This document shows positions 1 to 8,678 of a DNA stretch of 64,000 nucleotides, piece after piece. The notes under the pieces were generated by a model. That model had not been told where the DNA came from. It saw nothing but the letters and a program-made list of their open reading frames with translations, and did no database searches. The translations under genes were made by a program, and so were the position numbers. The stretch is from contig NZ_RAHH01000023.1 of NCBI RefSeq assembly GCF_003602095.1, forward strand, positions 37,774-101,773. Reading direction: 5' to 3'. Numbering within the stretch: position 1 is the first letter of the stretch; each line of letters starts with the position of its first letter. The DNA comes from Rahnella woolbedingensis (GTDB lineage Bacteria > Pseudomonadota > Gammaproteobacteria > Enterobacterales > Enterobacteriaceae).

Positions 1-1
1 C

Positions 2-1144
2 GAGCTGTCCTCGGTTGAATCCGTGGAAGTCACCGCGCCGTACACCGCCGTTTTCCACCTGAAAACTGCTGACGCCGCGCTGCTGATGCAACTGACCGAC
101 CGTGCGGGCACCATGATGGCGCCAGCGGCGACGGCCAAAGGTAACGTGGCAGCGCATCCGGTGTGTTCCGGCCCGTATGAGTTTGTCAGCCGCGTTCAGC
201 AGGATCGCATCGTGCTGAAACGGTTTGAAAATTACTGGAACAAAGGCGCGTATCACTTCGATAAAGTGGTGTTCCTGCCTATTCCGGATGCATCCGTACG
301 CCTCGCCAACCTGCGCGCCGGCGATCTGGATATCACCGAAGGCATTGCCGCCAGCGACACCGCGACGGTTAAAGCCGACAGCAATTTGCAACTGGCCAGC
401 ACCACCGGTCTGGGGTACATGGGGCTGACGATTAATATCGCCAACGGCACGGCAAACACCAATACGCCGCTGGCCAAAGATGCCCGCGTGCGTCAGGCGC
501 TGTCGCTGGCGATTGACCGCGACGCGCTGAATCAGGTGGTATTCCAGGGGCAGTACACCCCGGCGAATCAGGCCTTCTCGCCTGCCAGCCCTTATCACGC
601 TGACGTGCCGGTGCCAAAACGTGACATCGAAAAAGCCAAAGCGCTGCTGGCCGAAGCCGGGGTGAAAACGCCGCTGACCATTGATTTCCTGGTCGCCAAC
701 AACCCGACTTCCCAGCAGGTTGCGCAGGTGCTTCAGGCGATGGTCAGTGAGGCGGGTATCAACCTGAATCTGCAAATGACGGAATACGCCACGCTGCTGG
801 ATCGCCAGCAAAGCGGTGAATTCAAAATGAGCATGTCCGGCTGGTCAGGACGCCCGGATCCCGATGGCAATATCTTCTCGTTCCTCAATACCAAAGGCGG
901 CCTGAACGACGGCAAATACAGCAATCCGCAGGTCGATCAGTGGTTGCAGGAAGCGCGTCTGACCAGCGATGTCGAAAAGCGTAAAGCCCTCTACAAGCAG
1001 GTGGTAGTACAGGAAAACCTCGACGACCCGCTGGTGTATCTGTATTTCGAACCGCGCATTTTTGGTATCAGCAAGAAAGTGACCGGTTTCGTGCCTTACG
1101 CCGACGGGCTGATCCGTTTGCAGGGCCTGGCGCTGAACAAGTAA
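2..1144 (+). CDS. Peptide ABC transporter substrate-binding protein, C-terminal part (5' end outside window)
   Basis: The frame is open to the left window edge, so the signal peptide and N-terminal lobe are missing; a GTG at 23 is internal, not the start. The visible 380 residues have the SBP_bac_5 (DppA/OppA/GsiB) layout, including a segment of the type CSGPYEFVSR, the RQALSLAIDRDAL helix and a late SGWSGRPDPDGN stretch typical of periplasmic dipeptide-binding proteins. Two permeases follow after 17 bp, so it is the ligand receptor of that importer. The gamma-glutamyltransferase downstream hints at gamma-glutamyl peptides or glutathione as ligand, but that is inference. Confidence 0.9.
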   Translation, partial: ELSSVESVEVTAPYTAVFHLKTADAALLMQLTDRAGTMMAPAATAKGNVAAHPVCSGPYEFVSRVQQDRIVLKRFENYWNKGAYHFDKVVFLPIPDASVRLANLRAGDLDITEGIAASDTATVKADSNLQLASTTGLGYMGLTINIANGTANTNTPLAKDARVRQALSLAIDRDALNQVVFQGQYTPANQAFSPASPYHADVPVPKRDIEKAKALLAEAGVKTPLTIDFLVANNPTSQQVAQVLQAMVSEAGINLNLQMTEYATLLDRQQSGEFKMSMSGWSGRPDPDGNIFSFLNTKGGLNDGKYSNPQVDQWLQEARLTSDVEKRKALYKQVVVQENLDDPLVYLYFEPRIFGISKKVTGFVPYADGLIRLQGLALNK

Positions 1145-1161
1145 TTGCCTGAGGAAAGACG

Positions 1162-2106
1162 ATGTTAGAACTGGTGATGAAACGGCTGATTTCAGCCATA
1201 CCGACGCTGTTTCTGGTCACGCTGATGGTGTTCTCGTTGCAGAAATTGCTGCCGGGAGATCCGATCACCGCGATGGCCGGCGAGGAGCGGGATCCGGCAG
1301 TAATTGCGCAGTTACGCGAGGAATATCATCTCAATGATCCGATCCCCAGCCAGTATTTCCACTGGGTCGGCAACGCGCTGCGCGGCGATTTCGGCACCTC
1401 GCTGCGCACGCAGGAACCAGTATTGCAGCTTATCGCCAGCAAACTGCCGGTGACGCTCGAACTGTCGATGCTGGCGATGATTGTGGCGCTGATTATCGGC
1501 ATCACCATGGGCGTGCTGGCGGCGGTCAACAAAGGCACATGGATTGATAACGGCACCAATTTTCTGGCGCTGTCGGGGATTTCGATCCCCCATTTCTGGC
1601 TCGGCGTGCTGCTGATTATGCTGTTCTCGGTGAAACTGCACTGGCTTCCGGCGTCCGGTTACGTGCCGTTCTCAGAAGATCCGCTGCAAAACCTTAAAAC
1701 CATGTTGCTGCCCGCCGCGGTGCTCGGTACCGGCCTTTCCGCCACACTGATGCGCCATACGCGTGCGGCGATGATTGCGGTGCTGAAAGCCGATTACATC
1801 CGCACCGCCCGTGCCAAAGGGTTACTGCCGAAAAAGGTGATCATGAAACACGCGCTGCGTAATGCGCTGGTGCCGATCATCACGCTGACGACTTTGCTGT
1901 TCGGCGAACTGCTGGGCGGTGCGGTACTCAGCGAGCAGGTGTTCACCATTCCGGGCTTTGGCAAAATGATTGTCGATTCCGTGTTTAACCGTGATTACGC
2001 CGTAGTTCAGGGCGTGGTGATGGTCGTCGCGGTCGGTTTTCTGCTGATGAATCTGCTGGCCGACGTGCTGTATGTGCTGGTCAACCCACGTATGCGGAGA
2101 GCCTGA
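1162..2106 (+). CDS. Dipeptide-type ABC transporter permease (DppB/GsiC family)
   Basis: 314-residue inner-membrane permease of the BPD_transp_1 family. It has the N-terminal signature of the B subunit (a first membrane helix followed by KLLPGDP), about six membrane segments and the EAA-like loop around DYIRTARAKGL, which docks the ATPase. The start ATG is preceded by GAGGAAAG. It ends one base before the next permease starts. Substrate is unknown from sequence; the context is peptide or glutathione uptake. Confidence 0.93.
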   Translation: MLELVMKRLISAIPTLFLVTLMVFSLQKLLPGDPITAMAGEERDPAVIAQLREEYHLNDPIPSQYFHWVGNALRGDFGTSLRTQEPVLQLIASKLPVTLELSMLAMIVALIIGITMGVLAAVNKGTWIDNGTNFLALSGISIPHFWLGVLLIMLFSVKLHWLPASGYVPFSEDPLQNLKTMLLPAAVLGTGLSATLMRHTRAAMIAVLKADYIRTARAKGLLPKKVIMKHALRNALVPIITLTTLLFGELLGGAVLSEQVFTIPGFGKMIVDSVFNRDYAVVQGVVMVVAVGFLLMNLLADVLYVLVNPRMRRA

Positions 2107-2107
2107 G

Positions 2108-2983
2108 ATGAGCGTTTCTGTGATTTCAGTGACAACGTCACTCTCTGCCCGCGAACCCAACCGTGTACTGCGCAAATTTCTGCGCAATAAAAGTGCGGTG
2201 ATCGGCGCGGTGCTGGTGGTGACCTTCGCGTTGCTGGCGCTGCTCGCGCCGTGGATTTCGCCCTTTGATCCGATCAAAGCCGATTTCATGGCGGTACGTA
2301 AAGCGCCTTCCGCCCTGCACTGGCTGGGTACCGATGAGCTGGGCCGCGACATTTTATCGCGCCTGTTCTGGGGGGCGCGTACATCGCTGATGGCCGGTTG
2401 TGTGTCGGTAATTATCGCGATTGTGATTGGCGTACCGCTGGGTCTTATCGCCGGGTTCTGGCAGGGCTGGCTGGACAACATCATTTCCCGCGTGGTCGAA
2501 GCGCTGCTCTCGTGTCCGTTCCTGGTGCTGGCAATTGCGCTGGGCGCGTTCCTCGGCCCGAGCCTCGGCAATGCGATGATTGCCATCGGGCTTTCCGCGA
2601 TGCCGATTTTCGCCCGCCTGACGCGTGCGCAGGTGATGAGTATCCGCAACGAGGAATATATCGAAGGCGCGCGGGCGATTGGCCTGCCCGACCGCTGGAT
2701 CCTCTGGCGTTATGTGCTGCCCAATGTGCTGTCGCCGATCCTGGTGCAGGCGACGCTGGCGATTGCGTCGGCCATTATCACCGAAGCCAGCCTGTCGTTT
2801 CTCGGCCTTGGCCAGCAGCCACCGGATGCCTCCTGGGGCGCGATGCTTAACACCGCACGCAGCTTCCTCGAGCAGTCACCGTGGATGTCGATTTTTCCCG
2901 GTCTGGCGATTTTCCTGACCGTACAGGGTTTCAATTTGCTGGGTGACGGGCTGCGTGATGCGCTCGACCCGCGTTCCGAATAA
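2108..2983 (+). CDS. Dipeptide-type ABC transporter permease (DppC/GsiD family)
   Basis: 291 residues from the ATG at 2108; an in-frame ATG 36 bp upstream lies inside the previous gene and is less likely. The protein has the C-subunit layout: cytoplasmic N-terminus, first helix ending in LLAPWISPFDP, the HWLGTDELGRDI motif, the EAA loop EEYIEGARAIGL and the terminal GDGLRDALDPR. It pairs with the preceding permease. No ATPase of this system is in the window; it may lie upstream of position 1 or be shared. Confidence 0.93.
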   Translation: MSVSVISVTTSLSAREPNRVLRKFLRNKSAVIGAVLVVTFALLALLAPWISPFDPIKADFMAVRKAPSALHWLGTDELGRDILSRLFWGARTSLMAGCVSVIIAIVIGVPLGLIAGFWQGWLDNIISRVVEALLSCPFLVLAIALGAFLGPSLGNAMIAIGLSAMPIFARLTRAQVMSIRNEEYIEGARAIGLPDRWILWRYVLPNVLSPILVQATLAIASAIITEASLSFLGLGQQPPDASWGAMLNTARSFLEQSPWMSIFPGLAIFLTVQGFNLLGDGLRDALDPRSE

Positions 2984-3012
2984 ACCGTTTGCTGCTTTTT
3001 AAGGAAGAATAC

Positions 3013-4620
3013 ATGTCTGAGAATTACGATTTTAACGTGGCTTATCCGACCCTGCGCCCGTCAATGATGGGCGCCAATGCGGTGTGTGCTTCGCAGCCGC
3101 TGGCCGCGCAGGCAGGCATGAAAATGCTGATGCTGGGCGGGAACGCTGCCGATGTCGCCATCGCCACCGCTATCGCGCTCAACGTGCTTGAACCCAGCGG
3201 TAACGGCGCGGGCAGCGATGCGTTCGCCATTATCTGGGACGGAAAAAAAGCCCACGGTCTGAACGCTTCAGGCCGATCACCGGCCGCATGGACGCCGGAA
3301 TATTTCGCTGACAAAGGTCTGGACGCGGTGCCGACCTACGGCTGGGACGCGGTGACCGTTCCCGGCGCTGTTTCCGGCTGGGTGGCGCTGGCAAAACGTT
3401 TCGGCACGCTGCCGCTGACCACGCTGGCGCAACCGGCAATCGATTATGCCCGCAACGGTTTTCCGGTTTCGCCGCTGATTGGTCGCCTGTGGGAAATCGC
3501 GGTCAAAAAACTGCATAACCAGCCGGGCTTTATGGAATGTTTCGCGCCCGCAGGCCGTGCGCCGAAAATCGGGGAGATCTTCCGTAATCCTGCGCTGGCA
3601 GATTCTTTGGAACTTATCGCCAAAACCGAAGGCGAAGCGTTTTATCGCGGGGAGCTGGCAGAAAAAATGGTGGCGCACTGTCAGGCCAACGGTGGCGCGC
3701 TGACACTGGACGACCTGGCGAATCACAAAGCCGACTGGGTGGAAACCATGCAGCAGTCGTTTGCCGGTGGCTCAGTTCACGAACTGCCGCCGAATGGTCA
3801 GGGCATCGCCACGCTGATCGCACTCGGTATTCTCGATAAGCTGGATATCGGTTCACAACCGGTGGATTCGGTCGAAACGACACACCTGTGCATTGAGGCG
3901 ATGAAACTGGCGCTGGCAGATTTGGATCAGCACGTCACTGACAGCGAGCATATGTCCTTCGATCCGCAATGGTTCCTGAACGACGATTATCTGGCGGAGC
4001 GCGCAAAACTTATCGACCGCACCCAAGCCAGCGACGTCACTTACGGCGTACCACGTCCGGGTGGCACCGTCTATCTGACGGCAGCGGATTCCAGCGGCAT
4101 GATGGTCTCTTTCATTCAGTCGAATTACATGGGCTTTGGTTCCGGCGTCGTGGTGCCGGGCACCGGTCTGAGCATGCAAAACCGGGGCTGCGGATTTACC
4201 CTCGATCCGAAGCACGCCAACTGTGTTGCACCGAACAAACGCACGCTGCACACCATTATTCCGGCCTTCGCGCAGGATGCTGACGGTAAACCGCTGATGT
4301 CATTCGGCCTGATGGGCGGCCCGATGCAGGCGCAGGGGCACCTGCAACTGGCGCTGCGGGTGATGCTGTATAAGCAAAATCCGCAGGCCGCTATTGACGC
4401 GCCGCGCTGGCGGATCAACGGCGGTCGTCAGGTGGCGATTGAATCGACCTTCAACCACAACACGCTGGCCGCACTGCGGGCGATGGGGCATGAATTAATT
4501 GTGGAAGACCCGCTCGGCGGCCATTCGTTTGGTGGTGCGCAGGTGATTGTCACCAATCCGGCAGGCGGTTATCTGGCGGGTACCGAATCCCGTAAAGACG
4601 GTCAGGCGCTGGTGATGTAG
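3013..4620 (+). CDS. Gamma-glutamyltransferase-family Ntn hydrolase
   Basis: 535 residues from the ATG at 3013 (AAGGAAG upstream). Family members are made as proenzymes and self-cleave before a catalytic Thr; here this is probably Thr352 in PRPGGTVYL, followed by the GFGSGVVVPGTG stretch and the C-terminal GGPMQAQGH glycine motif. The N-terminus lacks an obvious signal peptide, so it resembles the cytoplasmic YwrD-like branch rather than periplasmic Ggt. It starts 29 bp after the permease and is probably in the same operon. Expected role is hydrolysis of gamma-glutamyl bonds in imported peptides; the substrate is not proven. Confidence 0.88.
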   Translation: MSENYDFNVAYPTLRPSMMGANAVCASQPLAAQAGMKMLMLGGNAADVAIATAIALNVLEPSGNGAGSDAFAIIWDGKKAHGLNASGRSPAAWTPEYFADKGLDAVPTYGWDAVTVPGAVSGWVALAKRFGTLPLTTLAQPAIDYARNGFPVSPLIGRLWEIAVKKLHNQPGFMECFAPAGRAPKIGEIFRNPALADSLELIAKTEGEAFYRGELAEKMVAHCQANGGALTLDDLANHKADWVETMQQSFAGGSVHELPPNGQGIATLIALGILDKLDIGSQPVDSVETTHLCIEAMKLALADLDQHVTDSEHMSFDPQWFLNDDYLAERAKLIDRTQASDVTYGVPRPGGTVYLTAADSSGMMVSFIQSNYMGFGSGVVVPGTGLSMQNRGCGFTLDPKHANCVAPNKRTLHTIIPAFAQDADGKPLMSFGLMGGPMQAQGHLQLALRVMLYKQNPQAAIDAPRWRINGGRQVAIESTFNHNTLAALRAMGHELIVEDPLGGHSFGGAQVIVTNPAGGYLAGTESRKDGQALVM

Positions 4621-4663
4621 TTTGGGTTTTACTCTGCACCGTGAATGTGTTTTTGCCCTGCTG

Positions 4664-4683
4664 CTCCCCCTGCGAAGGGGGAG
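4664..4683. repeat. REP-like CTCCCCCT/AGGGGGAG palindrome, copy 1
   Basis: Inverted repeat with 8-bp arms and a 4-base GCGA loop, 44 bp after the gamma-glutamyltransferase stop. It belongs to a set of five C-rich/G-rich intergenic hairpins in this window (others near 5747, 15980, 39113 and 57630). Confidence 0.6.
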
Positions 4684-4819
4684 TTACCCCCTCTTTGTGA
4701 CTTCCCTTCCAAATCTTCGCTAAAACGATGTAATTCTGCCCCATCGCTATAAAAATTTGAAACAGCGTTCTATAAATGAAGTGTTGAGTACTTTGCACTT
4801 TCATATGGAGAACGAATGT

Positions 4820-5734
4820 ATGACCCGTCCACTGTTTCATGGCGTGATCCCACCGGTTGCAACAATCCTGAATGAGAACGAGCAGCTTGACCGTCAGGCT
4901 ATGGCGCGTCTGATAGATTTTGCGATTGAAGGCGGCGTCAACGGCCTGTTTTTCCTCGGCAGCGCGGGGGAATTTGCCCATATGTCGCAGGCGCTGCGTC
5001 ATGAAGTGGCACAATTTTGTACAGAGTACGTCGCCGGACGCGTGCCCGTTCTGATTGGCGCGGCGCATCCGGGCACGGCGCAAACGCTGGCGTTCGCACA
5101 GCACGCTAAAAGCGTCGGGGCGGACGGCGTGGTGGTGGTGAATCCTTATTACAATCCGGTGACCGAAGAAGCGCTGTATCTGCATTACCGTACCCTTGCT
5201 GAAAACGCAGGTTTGCCGGTGATTATGTACAACTATCCGGGGCTGACCGGCCAGTCGCTGCCAGTGGATCTGATCAAGCGCCTGGCGCTGGAATGCCCGA
5301 ACATTGTCGGGCTGAAAGATACCGTCGACAGCCTCAATCATATTCGCGAAACGATACAGGCCGTGAAACCTGAACGTCCGGATTTCGCGGTGTTCTCCGG
5401 CTATGACGAATACCTTTTTGGAACGCTTATCCTCGGTGGCGACGGTGCAATTCCCGCCAGCGCCAACTTTGCGCCGCAACTGACCTGCGGAATTTACCGC
5501 GCGTTTAAAGAGAAAGATTTCGCCACCGCAGTGGAACTGCAACAGCGGTTATCTTTCCTGCCGCCGCTCTACACGCTGGATACGCCGATTTACAACGTCA
5601 TCAAATACGCGATTTCGCAGGTGATCCGCGAAATGCCGGTGTATTCACTTAAACCGGCGCTGCCGCTTTGTAATGACAAACAGAAGATTGTGCGTGAGAT
5701 TTTGCAACAGGCCGGTGTCAGTGTCGTCGGCTAA
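4820..5734 (+). CDS. Dihydrodipicolinate synthase family (class I aldolase-type) lyase
   Basis: 304 residues from the ATG at 4820 (GGAG upstream); an ATG 63 bp earlier has a poorer context. It is a TIM-barrel Schiff-base aldolase: catalytic Lys166 in NIVGLKDT and Tyr137 in MYNYPG match the DapA/NanA family. The loop that is GTTGE in true DapA reads GSAGEF here, so it is probably not the lysine-pathway enzyme but a 2-keto-acid aldolase or lyase of unknown substrate. It lies 199 bp after the gamma-glutamyltransferase, separated by a REP-like hairpin, and may be an accessory catabolic enzyme. Confidence 0.88.
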   Translation: MTRPLFHGVIPPVATILNENEQLDRQAMARLIDFAIEGGVNGLFFLGSAGEFAHMSQALRHEVAQFCTEYVAGRVPVLIGAAHPGTAQTLAFAQHAKSVGADGVVVVNPYYNPVTEEALYLHYRTLAENAGLPVIMYNYPGLTGQSLPVDLIKRLALECPNIVGLKDTVDSLNHIRETIQAVKPERPDFAVFSGYDEYLFGTLILGGDGAIPASANFAPQLTCGIYRAFKEKDFATAVELQQRLSFLPPLYTLDTPIYNVIKYAISQVIREMPVYSLKPALPLCNDKQKIVREILQQAGVSVVG

Positions 5735-5746
5735 ATCCTTTCCCCT

Positions 5747-5766
5747 CCTCCCCTTCGCCGGGGAGG
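5747..5766. repeat. REP-like CCTCCCC/GGGGAGG palindrome, copy 2
   Basis: Seven-base arms with a TTCGCC loop, 13 bp after the aldolase stop codon. Same family as the other C-rich hairpins; it may also protect or end the upstream transcript. Confidence 0.6.
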
Positions 5767-5796
5767 AACAAACCCGACACAATCGCCTCAATCTAA

Positions 5797-5815
5797 ATCG
5801 AAATCATTACTATTC
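5797..5815. promoter_or_regulatory. Possible Fur box upstream of fhuF
   Basis: An A/T-rich stretch reading ATCGAAATCATTACTATTC partly matches the 19-bp Fur consensus (AATCATTA core) and lies about 60 bp before fhuF, a gene that is Fur-repressed in E. coli. The match is imperfect. Confidence 0.35.
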
Positions 5816-5875
5816 CGCTTTAATATTCGCTACTCTGTTTCCATGATTGACAGAGCCTGATGATTTTGAAGCGTA

Positions 5876-6640
5876 ATGATGCAAACACTCCTCGACAGTT
5901 TCCGTGAAACGCCGGTCAGCTGGGTTGCCGATACTTTTAAACCCATGTCGCCGCTGGTCACAAACGCCGTGCCGATGTCACACCTCACGACGCCGGAAGG
6001 CTGCGCCAGCGTGCTCAAACGCTATCTGGATGCCAATGCGTCCGATGCCGCAAAATGTGATACCCGCCGGGCGCGGATCTCGATGTGGTCACAATGGTAT
6101 TTCGCCACCCTGTTGCCAAGCTGGGTGATTGTCTCCCTGCGCCACGGCTGGCAGCTGCCTATCGCCGCTGAAAATGTCTACCTGTGCATGCAGGAAGAAG
6201 GCTTACCGGCGCAGATTTATCTCGATGGCGAGGGCGAAGCGCTGACTTCTGCGGAACCGATGGCGCGTTTCGATGTGATGATCGAACAGCATTTACGTCC
6301 GGTTTGCGAAGCGCTGGCGGAATTCTCCGGTCTGAAACCGGGCATATACTGGAACAATGCCGCGATACGTGTCGGCTGGGGCGTCAAACAGGCAGAACTG
6401 GTCAATGCGGACATCTCTGACGGTATGCAACTGATGGGATCGCGCGAGCTGCGTTATGGCGGTAAAAACCCGTTATTTCAGCCGATGCGCGCGGAAGATC
6501 CTTCCGACCCCGACAGCCCGCAGTACCGTAAGCAATGCTGTCTGCGCTATGATCTGGCCGATCACGCCATGTGTCCATCCTGCCCGTTATTGCTAGCAGA
6601 ACGAAAATCAGGCAAAAGACGCAAAACCCCCGCGGAGTAA
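5876..6640 (+). CDS. fhuF: Ferric siderophore reductase FhuF
   Basis: 254 residues. The C-terminus carries the unusual FhuF [2Fe-2S] motif, with two adjacent cysteines (221, 222) then Cys233 and Cys236 (CPSC). FhuF is a cytoplasmic/membrane-associated protein that reduces iron in hydroxamate siderophores such as ferrioxamine to release it. Two ATG codons in tandem (5876 and 5879) leave the exact start open. It is monocistronic in appearance, with a Fur-like site upstream. Confidence 0.9.
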   Translation: MMQTLLDSFRETPVSWVADTFKPMSPLVTNAVPMSHLTTPEGCASVLKRYLDANASDAAKCDTRRARISMWSQWYFATLLPSWVIVSLRHGWQLPIAAENVYLCMQEEGLPAQIYLDGEGEALTSAEPMARFDVMIEQHLRPVCEALAEFSGLKPGIYWNNAAIRVGWGVKQAELVNADISDGMQLMGSRELRYGGKNPLFQPMRAEDPSDPDSPQYRKQCCLRYDLADHAMCPSCPLLLAERKSGKRRKTPAE

Positions 6641-6824
6641 TTTGCAGATCTGCCAGCCACTTACAAAACCTGAATAAACTTAGCGTAAAAAATGATTGGA
6701 TCTTAGCAGCGGATAATTATAAGAATTGGGTATAAGCAAAATCCTTCGGGATGCAGGAAGGCGGTAAGCGAACCTATCTGCAACCAGAAGGATGAAGGTT
6801 ATACAGACCAACGAGGTATTTATC

Positions 6825-7163
6825 ATGACTATGAAAACACCTAAGAGCTGGCCCTCCGCTCTTAACTCGCTGGCCTCAGAGGTGATTGATTCTCTGGCGC
6901 AACCGGTTAACCGCGTATGGAATACGTTAACTGGCAAGCAAGTACCGCTCAGAGCAAGGATTGTTCATCGTTACGCGATACCGTCTTCCCGGACGATCAG
7001 CGTCACGGAAGGATTCTTCGGGTTTATTCCTGTCGAATCTTATGAAAACGAACGTTTTATTCTGGAAGTCGCTTACGCTGACAAACAGTATCAGGTGGAA
7101 GTCCCGCGGGCTTACTACCAGAAAAGCAATATCGGCGACGGCATCGACATCCACACGCTGTAA
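6825..7163 (+). CDS. Small protein of unknown function
   Basis: 112 residues if started at the ATG at 6825, which has GAGG 8 bases upstream; an ATG at 6792 would add 11 residues with a weaker site. I do not recognise it. It has no signal peptide or membrane segment. The N-terminal third is Ser/Leu-rich and helical-looking; the rest is beta-like with aromatic residues and ends in a charged segment around RAYYQKSN. A TTGGAT/TATAAG promoter-like pair (6696-6723) and a strong terminator right after the stop support a real single-gene transcript. Confidence 0.65.
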   Translation: MTMKTPKSWPSALNSLASEVIDSLAQPVNRVWNTLTGKQVPLRARIVHRYAIPSSRTISVTEGFFGFIPVESYENERFILEVAYADKQYQVEVPRAYYQKSNIGDGIDIHTL

Positions 7164-7179
7164 TTGCCCCGCGTTAAAC

Positions 7180-7211
7180 AGGCTGCTCCTTTCGAGGCGC
7201 AGCCTTTTTTT
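7180..7211 (+). terminator. Rho-independent terminator after the 112-aa protein
   Basis: Seven-base arms AGGCTGC/GCAGCCT followed by seven T residues, 16 bp after the stop codon at 7163. Confidence 0.85.
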
Positions 7212-7352
7212 ATGCCAAAAAACCTCTCCCACCCCACACTTCCCGCTTTTATTTTGTTCAATACATGAAAATTATTGACATAATAATCACCGAAATTTAG
7301 AAAATTATTTACATTCCAGTTTACCCGCCCTTTCCTTTTTTTTAAGAGGTTT

Positions 7353-8675
7353 ATGATGACCCGCCAGGTTTCTCCCGCAGTTGCCAGCGCCAGCCAGTCA
7401 CGACGCGCGTTAGTCGCCGGTTCAGTCGGCAACTTTATTGAATGGTATGAATTCGGTGTGTACGGCTATCTGGCGACAATCATCGCCGGTAACTTTTTTA
7501 CACTCGAAGGCCAGACCGGTATGACCGGTTTGCTCCTCACCTATGCCTCGTTCGCGCTGGCATTTTTCTGCCGTCCCGTGGGCGCGATTATCTTTGGCCG
7601 TATCGGTGACCGCATTGGCCGCAAGCCGACACTGATCGCCGTCGTGCTGTTAATGACGCTGGCGACCGCCATTATTGGTCTGCTGCCGACGTACGCGCAG
7701 ATTGGCGTTGCCGCCCCGCTGTTACTGACGCTGATGCGCATGTTCCAGGGGCTATTTGCCGGTGGTGAATTTGGCGGCGCGGTGTCGCTGATGACGGAGT
7801 TTGCACCGAAAGGTAAACGCGGAATTTACGGCGCATGGCAGTCATTTACCGTTTCACTGGGCCTGCTGACCGGCGTGGCGCTGGTGGCGATCCTGGTGCA
7901 AACGCTGCCTGAAGCGCAGATGAAAGACTGGGGATGGCGCATTCCGTTCCTGCTGGCATTACCGATGGGGCTGGTGGCGTTGTATCTGCGACTGAAACTG
8001 GATGAAACGCCAAACTTTGTCGCCAGTAAAAAAGCCGAACCGAAAGCGCAGAAAACGGCGGCAGAAAAAGCGTCTGCTGTTGCCACTGCCAAAGCCATCG
8101 CGCTGGGAATTGGCCGCATGATGGGCTGGTCGGCGGGGGGTTATACTTTCCTGGTGGTGATGCCGTCTTATCTGCAAACCTCCCTGCACGCCACGTTTTT
8201 ACAGGCACTGGTAGCGACGGTGCTGGCGAATATAGGTTTCGCGCTGGCGATTTTACCTTCCGGCTGGCTGAGCGATAAAATCGGACGTAAAAAAGTCATG
8301 ATGATTGCGGTATTCGCGGTCATTGTGCTGAGTTTCCCGCTGCTGCATCTGCTGCAAAATCCTGAAAGCAGCCTGCTGGCGAAAGGCATTGCAGTGCTGA
8401 TTGCCGGTGCGACGATCGGCATGATCGCCGGTCCCGGTCCGGCGATGCTGGCGGAAATGTTCCCGACCCGCGTGCGCTATACCGGCCTCGGATTATCCTA
8501 TTCATTATCCAACGCCGTGTTCTCCGGCTGTGCGGGGCTGATCATTACCGGCCTGATTAAAGAAACAGGCAATCTCGATATTCCGGCGTACTACGTGGTT
8601 GCGACCTGCGTGGTCAGCCTGTTTGCGCTGATGTCATTGCGCAAAGACGACCATTTGCGTGAACTGGATGAATAA
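7353..8675 (+). CDS. MFS transporter, metabolite:H+ symporter (MHS) family
   Basis: 440 residues with about 12 membrane helices. The MHS hallmarks are present: GNFIEWYEFGVYGYLA in the first helix and the loop 2-3 signature GRIGDRIGRK, repeated as SDKIGRK in the second half. Relatives such as ProP, KgtP and ShiA carry osmolytes, dicarboxylates or aromatic acids by proton symport; the substrate here is not assignable. AAGAGG precedes tandem ATGs at 7353/7356. The RpiR regulator begins 3 bp after its stop, so the two are co-transcribed. Confidence 0.9.
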   Translation: MMTRQVSPAVASASQSRRALVAGSVGNFIEWYEFGVYGYLATIIAGNFFTLEGQTGMTGLLLTYASFALAFFCRPVGAIIFGRIGDRIGRKPTLIAVVLLMTLATAIIGLLPTYAQIGVAAPLLLTLMRMFQGLFAGGEFGGAVSLMTEFAPKGKRGIYGAWQSFTVSLGLLTGVALVAILVQTLPEAQMKDWGWRIPFLLALPMGLVALYLRLKLDETPNFVASKKAEPKAQKTAAEKASAVATAKAIALGIGRMMGWSAGGYTFLVVMPSYLQTSLHATFLQALVATVLANIGFALAILPSGWLSDKIGRKKVMMIAVFAVIVLSFPLLHLLQNPESSLLAKGIAVLIAGATIGMIAGPGPAMLAEMFPTRVRYTGLGLSYSLSNAVFSGCAGLIITGLIKETGNLDIPAYYVVATCVVSLFALMSLRKDDHLRELDE

Positions 8676-8678
8676 CCC

